In this document: piece by piece, positions 32,580 to 42,240 of the stretch
How the letters are laid out: the number at the start of each line of letters is the position of its first letter
Numbering within the stretch: the first letter of the stretch is position 1
Assembly (NCBI GenBank): GCA_964036045.1
Contig: OZ038385.1
Span: 63,703,670 to 63,767,669 of the forward strand
DNA length: 64,000 nt
Reading direction: 5' to 3'
Origin: Eutreptiella sp. 'Long Island Sound 2002'
Taxonomy: Eukaryota > Euglenozoa > Euglenophyceae > Eutreptiales > Eutreptiaceae
The notes under the pieces: generated by a model
The model's input: only the letters and a program-made list of their open reading frames with translations
Told to the model about the DNA's origin: nothing
The model's database searches: none
Translations under genes and position numbers: made by a program

Positions 32580-32971
32580 ATGAAATTTGCTACGTTTGTC
32601 AAACCGCGCGCTCCCGTGACACGTCAAACTGGGCGACCGGGAACCGGCGATGGAGCGGCCTCCCTTGTGCCATGGTGATCACTGACCCCAACGGCAACGA
32701 CCATCGATATGCCCGTAGCCAAGCCGAAAATGGCTCTCTTGTTCTTGAAAATGAGGAGAGGTGTTGCGCTCGCCTTCAATGTCGCCAGCCCTCCAAATCT
32801 TCCGCTCCGAATGGCGTGCAATCAACCAAGTGCACAACCGTCGGTTATGGTTCCGTGTTCGTGTGGCCTCATCGGTCTTCAACCTCCGACGCCGTTGGGC
32901 AGTTCGCACCAAGGGCCTTGGTTGGTTTCCAAGACCTCCCAACCGCCGTCCGAACAATCAAGGCGCGGTAG
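32580..32971 (+). CDS. RanBP2-type zinc-finger protein, exon 2
   Basis: After a pyrimidine-rich tract and ATGCAG, the exon completes the split Asn codon. It gives NEICYVCQTARSR, which supplies the last two Cys of finger 2 with exactly the family spacing (N-x6-C-x2-C). The frame continues about 120 residues (GNRRWSGLPCAMVITDPNG, later ENEERCCARLQ) to a stop at 32971. Downstream of about 32760 another plus frame (SEWRAINQVHNRRLWFRV) looks as good, so a further intron could redirect the C-terminus. The zinc-finger join is firm; the tail is less so. Confidence 0.65.
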
Positions 32972-33401
32972 CCACGGTTATGCATTGTCCGGCGGGAAAA
33001 GGATTCACTTTCCGGCGGTACCACGGGTTCCGCATTTGCCGTAGTAATGGGCCGCCATGGCGGCCTCCGAACATTGCGTGCATCCCTCACAAGGCACACC
33101 GGGGCGACCACCCCGGGCTCGCTTGCCATACTCCAATGTTGTTTCAAAAGACACGGACAAATGTAGAAGACGGGTGTGCGCGGGAGTGTGCAGAGTAGGG
33201 TGACCCGCTGTCACCGTTGCTGTTTTCGGTATTAACACTTTTACTTGTCTACGAGCTGTTGCGCCTCCAAAATAAGGTTCGGGTTTAGTTGTATGGATAA
33301 TATATTGCTCAGTTTTGGGGCAATGGGAAGTGTTCACGGGCGGAGCATGGCCAAATGTGGCGTTTCAAGAGCGGTTGGGGCACAGGTGACCGTGAAGGCC
33401 G

Positions 33402-33806
33402 TTGACACGAACAGAACTCGCAGGGACGTCACACACCCCAGAGTATGCGCCCCGCTCGACTTGCGGTGCCTTTCCGTTGTCGCTTCACAGGGATCGGACC
33501 CGCAAACGCGGCAGTTGGAATCCGCCAACGTCGACTCCGGCCACGGAAAAACCAGAACGGCGGCGGAGTGCCGGAGACGTTTACCGGGTAAAAGGACCCA
33601 CACCTGTTCACCGGCCGAAGCGCCCCACCCTGGACCGCCCTGGACCACTCAGCCAGCCGGCTCCACTTCACCAATTCACTGCAGCTTCAAGCCCAGCCAA
33701 GACCACTTCGAGCCCGGGCATGACCTCCGTTCGCAGCCTCGGCCATTATCAATTCGGGTATTGTCGGCACTGCGTTGGAAGTAGTCCGATTTCCCGTGCA
33801 AGGTGA
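33402..33806 (+). other. Open Pro/Ser-rich stretch
   Basis: A 134-codon plus frame rich in Pro, Ser, Thr and Arg overlaps a second open plus frame. It could be a disordered coding exon or chance in GC-rich DNA. No signature residues. Confidence 0.2.
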
Positions 33807-33809
33807 ATT

Positions 33810-35830
33810 GCAAAGAGGGACATTGATGCTGAGTGTCTTGAAGTCGCAACAAACGCCATCCTCCCTATGGCGGTGTGCAAAATCGGGTGAAGAAATCAAA
33901 GCCCGGGAGGCAAAGGATGTGCATATGTAGTAAGAGGGTGGATCGATGCGTGGAACACAAAGCCGCCGATGCAACTGTGAACCGAACACAATATCCAGCC
34001 GATGTATCTTCACAACCGTGTTAGTGACAGTGATAGTGACAGCAATGACAAAGAAAAGGCCCAAAAGTGACACTAGAAAGGTTCAACATTATGCCTCTTT
34101 TACCCTGGCAGCTTCTTTCTCAATTGGGACATTGGAGGAAGGGCGGTGGGTTATCTGGTCATACCCTGCACCACGTCCCATGATTGGTGCGGCAGCTGTG
34201 CCATGCGCACAAGGGGGGGATGGTTGGGGACACCAACACCTCCGTGTTATTAGGATGCGACATCGTTGCCTTGTACATCTACACTTGCGCATCTTTGCCA
34301 ATCTGCATGGCAGAGAAAGTCGGGTCATACCTACCAAGATGAGGATGCGGCGTCGTTGCATTGCATGCTGGTGATTGAAGGGCCAAAAAGCAGTAGTCCC
34401 CAATGACACATGGGCCGATCACTGTGGTCATGACAGAGCAGGGTCACAATTCCCAAAGCAAATGTACAGGGCCAAAGCAATATGGTGGGGAAACTTTGAG
34501 TTTGACATTGATTATGGAAAGCCCCTATACTAGTGGAAGACAGGCCCACAATGGACCCGTATGCCCATTTTGACAGGGACCGCTCTCTAACAAAGCGAAA
34601 GGGATCGGTCGCTGTCATTCGACACTGTCATCCGGGATGTGGGGCGGGGGGACTGCGATGCACCGACATTCGCAGTGAGGGTTAACCATGCTTGCCCTCT
34701 GCCCAATAGCGCGACCACCCCACGTCGTTGCCGGAAGAGGAAGTCATGTTCCGCCGCCATTCACGTCTCCTACCGCACCTTTTGCACAGCCTGCAGCCGC
34801 CAGAGACCGACAGCCTCATTTCTGACAGTGATCTTCACGTAGACGTCGATGAACTCAGGTGCGCATTGCCCCCTGTTCCTCCGATGCAGAGAAGAAATAA
34901 CTGCAACGGTAAACAACGCTGAAAAGAACCTGAGCTGATCCAATGCCTTTGTGTATTTGTGGGTTTGTGGGTTGCTGCCGCCCCCCCCGGCCCCCTTGTG
35001 AGGGTCCATCCAGAAGCTCTTGGTAGGTGGCTGTGTCGAACAAGGTAAGTCTGCCAGAGGTTCCACGTACACCTTCGCTTCGCTCGTCTTGGTTCGGTAT
35101 TACGCCCCCATGGGGCTGGGAAGTTTCTGGGTGAGTGGGGGTTCCCCAAAATCTGTTTGGGTGGTCTGGCAAATCACCCCCTCCGCCCCCCCCCCCCCAG
35201 GGTAAGCACATCTCAACCCCACATGGGATTTCTGCTGTCCGCCTTCGTGCCTGGCCTGTCCTCTGCCTTGTTCTGCGCAATTCCTCTTACTGGGAGTATG
35301 TTGAAGAACTCACATGTGTTAAACATGCAATTCTCTCAAAGTGCGGACTCAGAGTGGCAAAGTGCGGACTCAGATTGGCAAAGCGAAGGAACAGGACACA
35401 ATTTCGGCTGCAAGTTGAGAGCCCATACAGTGGGTGCAGCACAGCTGCATCCGACCCCCCCCCCCTCCAACCTCCTCCACAAATGATCAAAATCAACAAC
35501 AGCAGGCCACAATATAGCACTGGACACCGGTTGTACGACATGGTACCCAACCAGCATTTAGTAGCCTCCGCCCCGAGGTATATGAGCGTGGGATTCAGGG
35601 GCCAGATTGTTGTTTGTATGGGCATTAGCATCTACGGATGTGTACCGCCGCAGCATACCGCTGCACACCCAAAGCCTCCACCAACTACCCCTATAAATAG
35701 CTGTGGGGTTGCGGGGTGGGGGCTTCCGAACGTGGCAGATCACGACCTTGGAATCCTGCGAAGGAAGGTGGTGTGCTGCCTCCTCTGAGCAGGAGTCGCG
35801 TGCGGTTGTTGTTTTGTGTCGTCCTTTCGC
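33810..35830. other. No supported gene
   Basis: Short frames only. Contains poly-C at 34980-34988 and 35190-35200, and a two-copy 21-bp repeat (AAGTGCGGACTCAGA) at 35339-35383. Confidence 0.4.
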
Positions 35831-35832
35831 AG

Positions 35833-35899
35833 TCCCGATATGAGTCCGTCTTCCGGCAACCGGAGTTTGAAGGATTCTTTCAACAAGAAGGGGGTCGAA
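35833..35899 (+). CDS. Exon of a Gln-rich coiled-coil gene
   Basis: Acceptor CCTTTCGCAG and a GTATGT donor flank 67 nt, reading PDMSPSSGNRSLKDSFNKKG then VE. ATG at 35840 could be the protein start, with the acceptor lying in the 5' UTR, or an internal Met. Confidence 0.45.
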
Positions 35900-36114
35900 G
35901 TATGTGCCTCTCCAAGCGAAGTCAAGGACAGCGTTTGCTTTCTTTTTGGCTCCTTCGTGTCGTTACACCGACCAATTGGGCCGAATGACGGCAGTCGATT
36001 TGGCATTCGTTGGGCGGTCAACCGATTGCGGCTGGGGTCGCTGGTTGACGTTGTGGTTCATGGATGGTCATGGTTCATGGACAGCCCTTTGGGTCATATC
36101 GGAGCCGCTGCTCA

Positions 36115-36300
36115 GTGCTGAGGACGGAGTTGAAACGGTGGATTGTGCGGAAGACGCGGGTCGGCTCAGCATCAACACTGGCTCAAGAGATGCCCTCCCT
36201 CTCGCGCAGCTCGGTACAGATCTATCTGCATCGGCACATGCGGATGGGGGAGGATCGGGCCCAGGACGGGATTCCGTGGACGCCCATCGTTGGGTTCCAA
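36115..36300 (+). CDS. Probable exon, same plus-strand gene
   Basis: The frame reads LRTELKRWIVRKTRVGSAST, then MPSLSRSSVQIYLHRHMRMG and ends IPWTPIVGFQ before GTGCTC. It is basic and helical. The next exon would begin at 36329, leaving an implausible 28-nt intron, so either this border or the next is misplaced. Confidence 0.4.
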
Positions 36301-36328
36301 GTGCTCCATGACACCCACTGTGCCCCAG

Positions 36329-36427
36329 GTGTTCAGTGCTTCGCTGCAGCAGCAGCAGAAACAGATGCTCCAGTACTACGAAATGAAGAAGGCGCTAAAG
36401 GCAGCGTATTTGTCAGGGGTCCAGCAG
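36329..36427 (+). CDS. Gln-rich coiled-coil exon
   Basis: Exactly 33 codons in phase 0 lie between GCCCCAG and GTATCC, reading VFSASLQQQQKQMLQYYEMK then KALKAAYLSGVQQ. The frame is also open upstream (MTPTVPQ), so the true acceptor may lie earlier. Confidence 0.5.
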
Positions 36428-36520
36428 GTATCCTGTTAGTGCGGGTAGGGGTAGTGCTCATCCTCTTTCAAAGCCTCCTTCGACCACTCACAAGCTACTC
36501 CTCTTGCTGACCCTCTCTAG

Positions 36521-36640
36521 CCTCGACGAAGTCCTCCCCTCTCCGCCCTCGACAGCCTTCCGCAGTCCTCTGGAGTCAGATGATGCAACGCTCCAGCTCG
36601 GCTCTCATCATTGGAGGGCTGGGTGTCTTTCGCGAAGAAA
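36521..36640 (+). CDS. Possible exon, frame uncertain
   Basis: A good acceptor (CCCTCTCTAG, ending 36520) is followed by three plausible frames, including SLDEVLPSPPSTAFRSPLE. None is decisive. Confidence 0.25.
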
Positions 36641-37291
36641 TACAGAAAAAATGCTGGACGCGGACCTCTCCCCAGGGCGAATCCTCCGTTCGGTTGGCCC
36701 GCATCCTCTCCTCTTCCTGCTGTCGGGCATGACCACCCCAGCCGGCGTATAATCTTGGGGGCCTGTGGTCCATGCGCACCGTGCGCGCGCGCGCATATGA
36801 TATGCACTGCATGCGGGCGCGCATACCGCACGTTGACAGACGGATGAGACGTATGGAAAAAGGGAAAGCAGGAGTTCAGTGGGGTTTCCGAAGTTCCATG
36901 CAATCAGCGGTAGTCCGTCGCGTTGCTGTGATTATGAAGTACCCTGGCTACAGGGTGGGTGGTGGGGGGGGCACCCCGGCCGCCAAGCATGTAGTGCTGA
37001 CAGCCAAAGGAGGAGGGAACCCCCCTTCCCCTGGACCACCCCCCCCCCCATCCACTCAGGCGTCATGCTAACCCCCCAACCCCCAATCCTCTTTTCGAAC
37101 ACAAATACACTGCTTGCCGGCCACTATGCCACCAAGTCTTCTGGATCATCACCACTCTGAGTGTATTGCGTGATGTGAGACAGCGGGGCCCCCTCGCTTT
37201 GGCAACGCCCAGGGCTGCGACGTCGGCAGTCTGCTGTCTGCTTTGTGCTGCAATTTCCCCGAGGCTGCGCGTTTTTCTATGACTCCCGCAG

Positions 37292-37396
37292 GAAAGAAAA
37301 AAAGGTAGCCGCCGACCCAGTGCCGAGAATCCCGAGCTCACGGATTTGATACATCTCACCAAAAAAAATGAGATGCAGCTGAAGGAGATGCGGCAG
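37292..37396 (+). CDS. Charged helical exon
   Basis: Acceptor ACTCCCGCAG and donor GTCTGT flank exactly 35 codons in phase 0, reading ERKKGSRRPSAENPELTDLI then HLTKKNEMQLKEMRQ. It joins in phase to the exon at 38084 to make a continuous charged/Gln helix. Confidence 0.55.
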
Positions 37397-38083
37397 GTCT
37401 GTTGTCTGCCTGGGGGCTGCTCTGCTGAAGCCCTCATAATCGCTTTGGGGGGAATATGTATGTCCAGTCACGGGCATGAGCCCCATCCCTGTGGCAGGGA
37501 CACGAGAGATGTGGGTACGTGGTTGAGGTACGGATCCACCGCCGAACCGGACCCCCACCTCCACGTTATATCCGCCTTGATGGTTTACCCCACTCCACCC
37601 TCTTTTCCGTCCCCTGCACCTCCTCCCTGTTCCCTTATAATTTTTGACAACAGGGCGGGGCATGCGGTTGAATTGGAGAGGGTTGTTATTTGCCCCGGGT
37701 CTGCCGCCCCAGCGGCCCGCCAACCGTTAGCAACCGCCACAGGCCTTGCGCCCTGACCGCTTTGCCGCACGCAGTGGCTGCTTTGGCCACTACTTTTGAA
37801 ACCTCCCTCCGGCCTCCTGCGCCGTGAGTGCATCCGTGGGCCACGGATAAGCCAGGTGCAACGCGTGCGAACTTCCAGCAGAAGCGTGACATGCGCTTGG
37901 GTGGTGGTCATATCCGGCGACCAGGACTGGCACTGGGCACGAGGGTTGCAGGGCGTTGAAGAGAAGTGGAGAGCTTTGAAGTCGTGATTGAAGGTTGGTG
38001 CTTGAAGAAGGCTGTAGGGTTGGTGGGTATTCCAGGGACTCATTCTCCCTCGTCCTTGCAGTTCCGTCACACCCCGTGTGCAG

Positions 38084-38168
38084 CTCCAAGCGCAGATTGC
38101 AATGCAACAACAAGCACTGAGGCAGCAGCAGGAAGCTTTCCAGGAACAAGTCAGCAGAAGTCTCCAAG
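38084..38168 (+). CDS. Gln-rich coiled-coil exon
   Basis: Acceptor CCCGTGTGCAG and donor GTGCTC flank 28 codons plus one base, reading LQAQIAMQQQALRQQQEAFQ then EQVSRSLQ. It is a strongly amphipathic coiled coil. Function unknown; such segments are found in transcription co-regulators and in cytoskeletal proteins. Confidence 0.55.
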
Positions 38169-38257
38169 GTGCTCATCCATTGCTTTCAACAGAGCACTCA
38201 CACGAGTCCTGCACACCTCTAGTCCCTCCCTCCCAGCATCCGTATTACCGACCTTTC

Positions 38258-38468
38258 CTACCCCCCTCGAAGCGCCCCCCTCAAAGCGCCCCAAATACAA
38301 GTTTTGTTAAGTGCTAGTGCCTCTGTTGGGGGGAGAGGGCTACACGGGTCAATCAATGCCCCTTCATTCAACCGTTTCATGGCCTGTTCCAGAGAAAGTT
38401 GAAGAACACCGATTGCAGAATCGTCGTTCGGAGCTGCACACTCCAATAAGACAGTGGTAAAGGGGATC
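38258..38468 (-). CDS. Minus-strand exon, partner of the PP2C-like tail
   Basis: The frame reads TTVLLECAAPNDDSAIGVLQ, then LSLEQAMKRLNEGALIDPCS and LPPTEALALNKT. Protein-like and acidic. It lies directly 3' of the PP2C-like piece in another frame, so an intron between them is needed. Confidence 0.4.
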
Positions 38469-38469
38469 G

Positions 38470-38621
38470 CATCGTTTCAGCCCGAGGTTTGATTTCATAG
38501 ATGTCTGGCACATGTTGGCCCCGGTTTCAGTTGCATGGGGAGTGGCCGGTGAGGCTGCCACACAGATGCTACCACACTGTAATACAACCGCCGTGATGTT
38601 ATCATTGCTGCCTCCCGGCAA
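38470..38621 (-). CDS. PP2C-type phosphatase C-terminal fragment
   Basis: The frame reads GGSNDNITAVVLQCGSICVA and continues to about TSMKSNLGLKRC. The G-S-x-D-N-I-T-x-V-V motif is the conserved C-terminal metal-site motif of PPM/PP2C Ser/Thr phosphatases, whose Asp binds Mn/Mg. The rest of the catalytic domain (DGH, GD, DG motifs) was not found upstream at 38.7-39.4 kb. It may lie beyond or be lost. The identification rests on one motif. Confidence 0.45.
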
Positions 38622-39235
38622 TATACTTTTCGGCGCACCAATTCACGGCAGGTCACGATGGGTGCAGCTCAAAAGGACGATTCCGACGGGTCTTTCTGGA
38701 AGGAGGGAGGATGATCTCCGCATCTTTCTCTATCCTCCTTCGTCCTCCCTTTTCGTCGCTCGATAAGACTACTGCATCTCTCGCATGTGTGAACCGGAAA
38801 CAGTATCGCAGTTTGCGTGTGACGGGTCGTGCTCACTTGTGGTTTGTCGCTCGCCGTGTGTGCGTTTGTGGACATCCGAATGGAAGAACAAAATCGTTCT
38901 AGAAGATGTATGCATTCCCTTCGCCCCACAGGTACAACGGGTAGGGGCAGGGGAGCCACGGACGAGGGCACGCGCTCGTGCGTGCGTGCGTGCGTACGAT
39001 GCGTGCCTCTTCCCTGTAGAGGTACTGCACACGATCGCTCCGGTCCACGACTTCGACGCCCCGCCTTGTCCAAATGGCACAATCTCTCCTGTCAAAAAGG
39101 ACTTCCCCGCGGAACCCATTCTTTTGTCCCCGTGCGCAAATGGCAAAGTGGGACCCAAGTCAAGGGTATCGCCCTGTTGCCCCCACTGCGGACTGTGCAT
39201 CTGCATTTGTGTTATATCGCTCCCCAGCGACAGGC

Positions 39236-39345
39236 TCAGGGTGTCTGGTTTGGGGGGCAGGGCACAGGGGTCCAGCCGCACTCTTCGCACTGGGAGGGCA
39301 GCTTCTTGCCGCAGACACAGCTGGAAAAGCTGACACTCCACTGAC
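39236..39345 (-). CDS. Possible zinc-ribbon exon
   Basis: After CTTTTCCAG the minus frame reads CVCGKKLPSQCEECGWTPVP, with C-x-C and C-x2-C pairs as in a small zinc ribbon, ending at a stop. Short and unconfirmed. Confidence 0.25.
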
Positions 39346-39917
39346 GTAAGCAGATGCACGTGAACCGGCCAAGAAAGAGGATGCCATCAAAATGCGTGCA
39401 TAACATCGAAGGGAATGCACTTGCATGTGAAGATGGTTGCAAGTGTTCCACGGTACCATGGAGGCCCCATCTGGGGTTCGATCCCGGTGCCCCCAGGCCG
39501 AGGGACATGTCATGTGCTACGACAGCCGGAATGCGTGGCCCCTCTGCCGGGGGTGGTTTGGCAGGGGTTTATTTCATTTGTTGACGACTGCTTGTTCGTA
39601 ATCGTTGGGGTTTGCAGTTTCCGACAGGGGGTGGCCGCTCTGCCGACGGCAGTCGGCGATTCACAGGCGGCTCCAGGTTTTGTTCTTCCTCTGAGGTGGG
39701 ATCTTTGGGGAATGCGATCAAAAGTCATGCCCAGTGGTCCATGTGCCCTCAACACACACCTCAACCGTTGGTGCCATGGGCCTTTGAGAGTTGGTTTTTG
39801 AGCTAGGCTTTCGAGGGCCGGTCTGTGCAAACGTCCGAAAAGTAGCACCGGCCCCCCAACCCCCGAAGCATTGGGTTCTGCACCTGTTTCTGTCTGTCTT
39901 TCCATCCACATTTTTCT

Positions 39918-42240
39918 CAATCAAGAATTCCAACTACGACCGAGCTGGGTCCTAGTGTGGCTCAACGCATAGGAAATTGCTGTGGAAGGAAAACCACTGG
40001 ACCATTGGAGATGGTACTGCATGATCAGGACGAATATCCTGAAAACCGGGGAAAGGCGGCTCATTTTTAACTCAAAATGGACCACTCATGCCACCATGGT
40101 GTGAAAGAGGCCTTATTGAACACCCATTTGCAATCATTTGATAGCCCAATCACTATGGAAGAAGAACGGCCCTCATTGGAGACGCCTACTTGATGCACTT
40201 GCGTGCGATCGTCTTGAACTTTCATCACGAACGATAGTCCTGAAAACAGCCCGCAAATGGCCATTTTTGGACACCAAATTGGCTGTAAATTGGGCTAGAC
40301 GGCTGGAAATGGCACAAAACTTGTTGCAGGTGATGTGCCTTTGGTTTGCGGTCGTTTTGAGTTACTTGGATGCCGATTTTTAGTCACAATGCCCCCCAAA
40401 AAGAGTGTATACTCAACTGTTGTTGTTGCTGCTGCCTGATTGTAGACTGATGCTTGCTGCTTGTTGCTGCTTACTGCTGCTGCTAAAATGTGTTGCTCAC
40501 CCTAGACCCTAAGAAAGGTTGTAAAACCTCGACGGGGTAAACCCAGCTCGGTAATCAAGATTTGCGACTACGACTGAGCTGGGTCCTAGTCTTGCTTAAT
40601 GCATTTGAAATCGCCGCAGAAGAAAAACGGCTTGCTTTGGAAATGTTCCTGCACATTCACGACGATCGTCCTAGAAAACAGCCCAAAAACGGTTCATTTT
40701 CACCTCAAAATGGACCCCCGCATTGCATGAGAGCGTGTGAGATGCCTCATTGAACACCCATTTGCATTACTTTGATCGGCCAGTGGCAACTGAAGAAGAA
40801 CCACCCTCATTGGAGACGCCTGCTTGACGCAACAACGTTTTGAAACCCAGCTAAAAACGGCCATTTTTGGACACTAAATCGGCCATAAAATTGGCTAGAC
40901 GGCCCGAAATGGCACAAAATTTGTTGCAAGTGATGCACATTTGCTCTACAGGCGTTTCCAACTACTTTGATGCTAGTTTTGAGCCACACTGTTTCCAAAA
41001 AGAGTTTTCTTGCGTTTGCTTGCTATTGGCTGCTGGTTGCTGCTTGCCGCTTGCTAAAATGTGTTGCTCACCCTGGACCCCAAGAAGGGTTGTAAAACCT
41101 CGACAAACTAAACCCATTTCCGTAATCAAGACTTCCAACTGGGACCAAGCTAGGCCCGAGTGTGGCTCAACGCATAGGAAATTGCCACGGAAGGAAAAAG
41201 GGCCTACATCAGAGATGCTACCGCATGGTCACGGCAAACATCCTAAAAAAAACGGTTCAAAAGCGGCTTATTTTTACCTCGAAATGGACCCACCACGGTG
41301 TGGAAGATGCCCTATTGAACACCCATTTGCAATCATTTGATAGCCCAATACGTATGGAAGAAGAACGGCCCCCATTGGAGACACTTGCTTGACTCACCTG
41401 TGATCGTCCTGAACTGGCATGATGATCGTCTTGAAAACAGCCCAAAAACGGCCATGTTTGGACCAGGGTTTTGCTCAGTGTCCGTCCTACCCCACGGGGG
41501 GGGGGGGGTCTGGCAGAATTTCAGGGTGGGTGGGTGTCCAACCCCCCCCCCCCCCCCGGGGTGGGGTGGGACTTTGTGGGGGCCCTTGGGTCTATCGAGC
41601 CAGTGCCACTTCTTTCTTTCTTCTGTTGCAGGTTCCATGTAACATGTTTATTTATGGTGTGTTTACATGGCATTGCATATCACGTGTGCATGCCCCACGC
41701 CCATAAAGGGGCTAGGATGCACTGTCATTTGTGTCAAATGCGAAGGGGGCAACACTAAAACCCCACAGTTGCTGTGTCTGCCCCACGCCCTTGGTCTTCT
41801 GTATTGCATGTCTCAGTTGGGTACGTGGGTGGGTGGGTGGGTGGGTGGGTGTCAGACCCCCCCCCCCGGGGGGGGGGGACATTTGTCGGTCTGTGGGTAT
41901 GCCAAAACTCTGGGTGGGTGGGTCCCTGAATTAACCCCCCCCCCCGGGGTGGGTAAGCAAAACCCTGGTTTGGACGCCAAATTGGCCATAAAACGAGGTA
42001 AACAACTCGAAATGGCACAAAATTTTTGCAGATGATGCGCCTTTGCTTTGCGGTCGTTTTGAACTGCTTGGATGCCGGTTTTGAATTACAGTGTCCCCCA
42101 AAAAGAGTGTATACTCGTCTGTTGTTGCTGCTGCTGCTGCTTGCTGCTTGTTGCTGCTTTCTGCTGCTGCTAAAATGTGTTGCTCACCCTAGACCCTAAG
42201 AAAGGTAGTAAAACCTCGACGGGGTAAACCCAGCTTGGTA
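39918..42240 (+). repeat. Three tandem copies of a ~0.57-0.63-kb unit
   Basis: Units start at about 39918, 40554 and 41122. Each begins near TAATCAAGANTT and CCGAGCTGGGTCC. Each contains GGCCATTTTTGGACAC and ends with a CTG/TTGCTGC-rich tract, TAAAATGTGTTGCTCACC and GTAAAACCTCGACGGGGT. The third unit is lengthened to about 1.1 kb by the inserted element at 41464-41967. No coding frame is conserved between units. Confidence 0.85.
41464..41967. mobile_element. Non-autonomous hAT-type MITE
   Basis: The 504-bp insert begins CAGGGTTTTGCT and ends AGCAAAACCCTG, perfect 12-bp terminal inverted repeats. It is flanked on both sides by GTTTGGAC (41456-41463 and 41968-41975), an 8-bp target duplication. 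The neighbouring tandem units supply the empty site. TIRs starting CAGGG with 8-bp duplications are typical of the hAT superfamily. The interior holds poly-C/poly-G runs and GTGGGTGGGTGG repeats, with no transposase. Confidence 0.85.
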
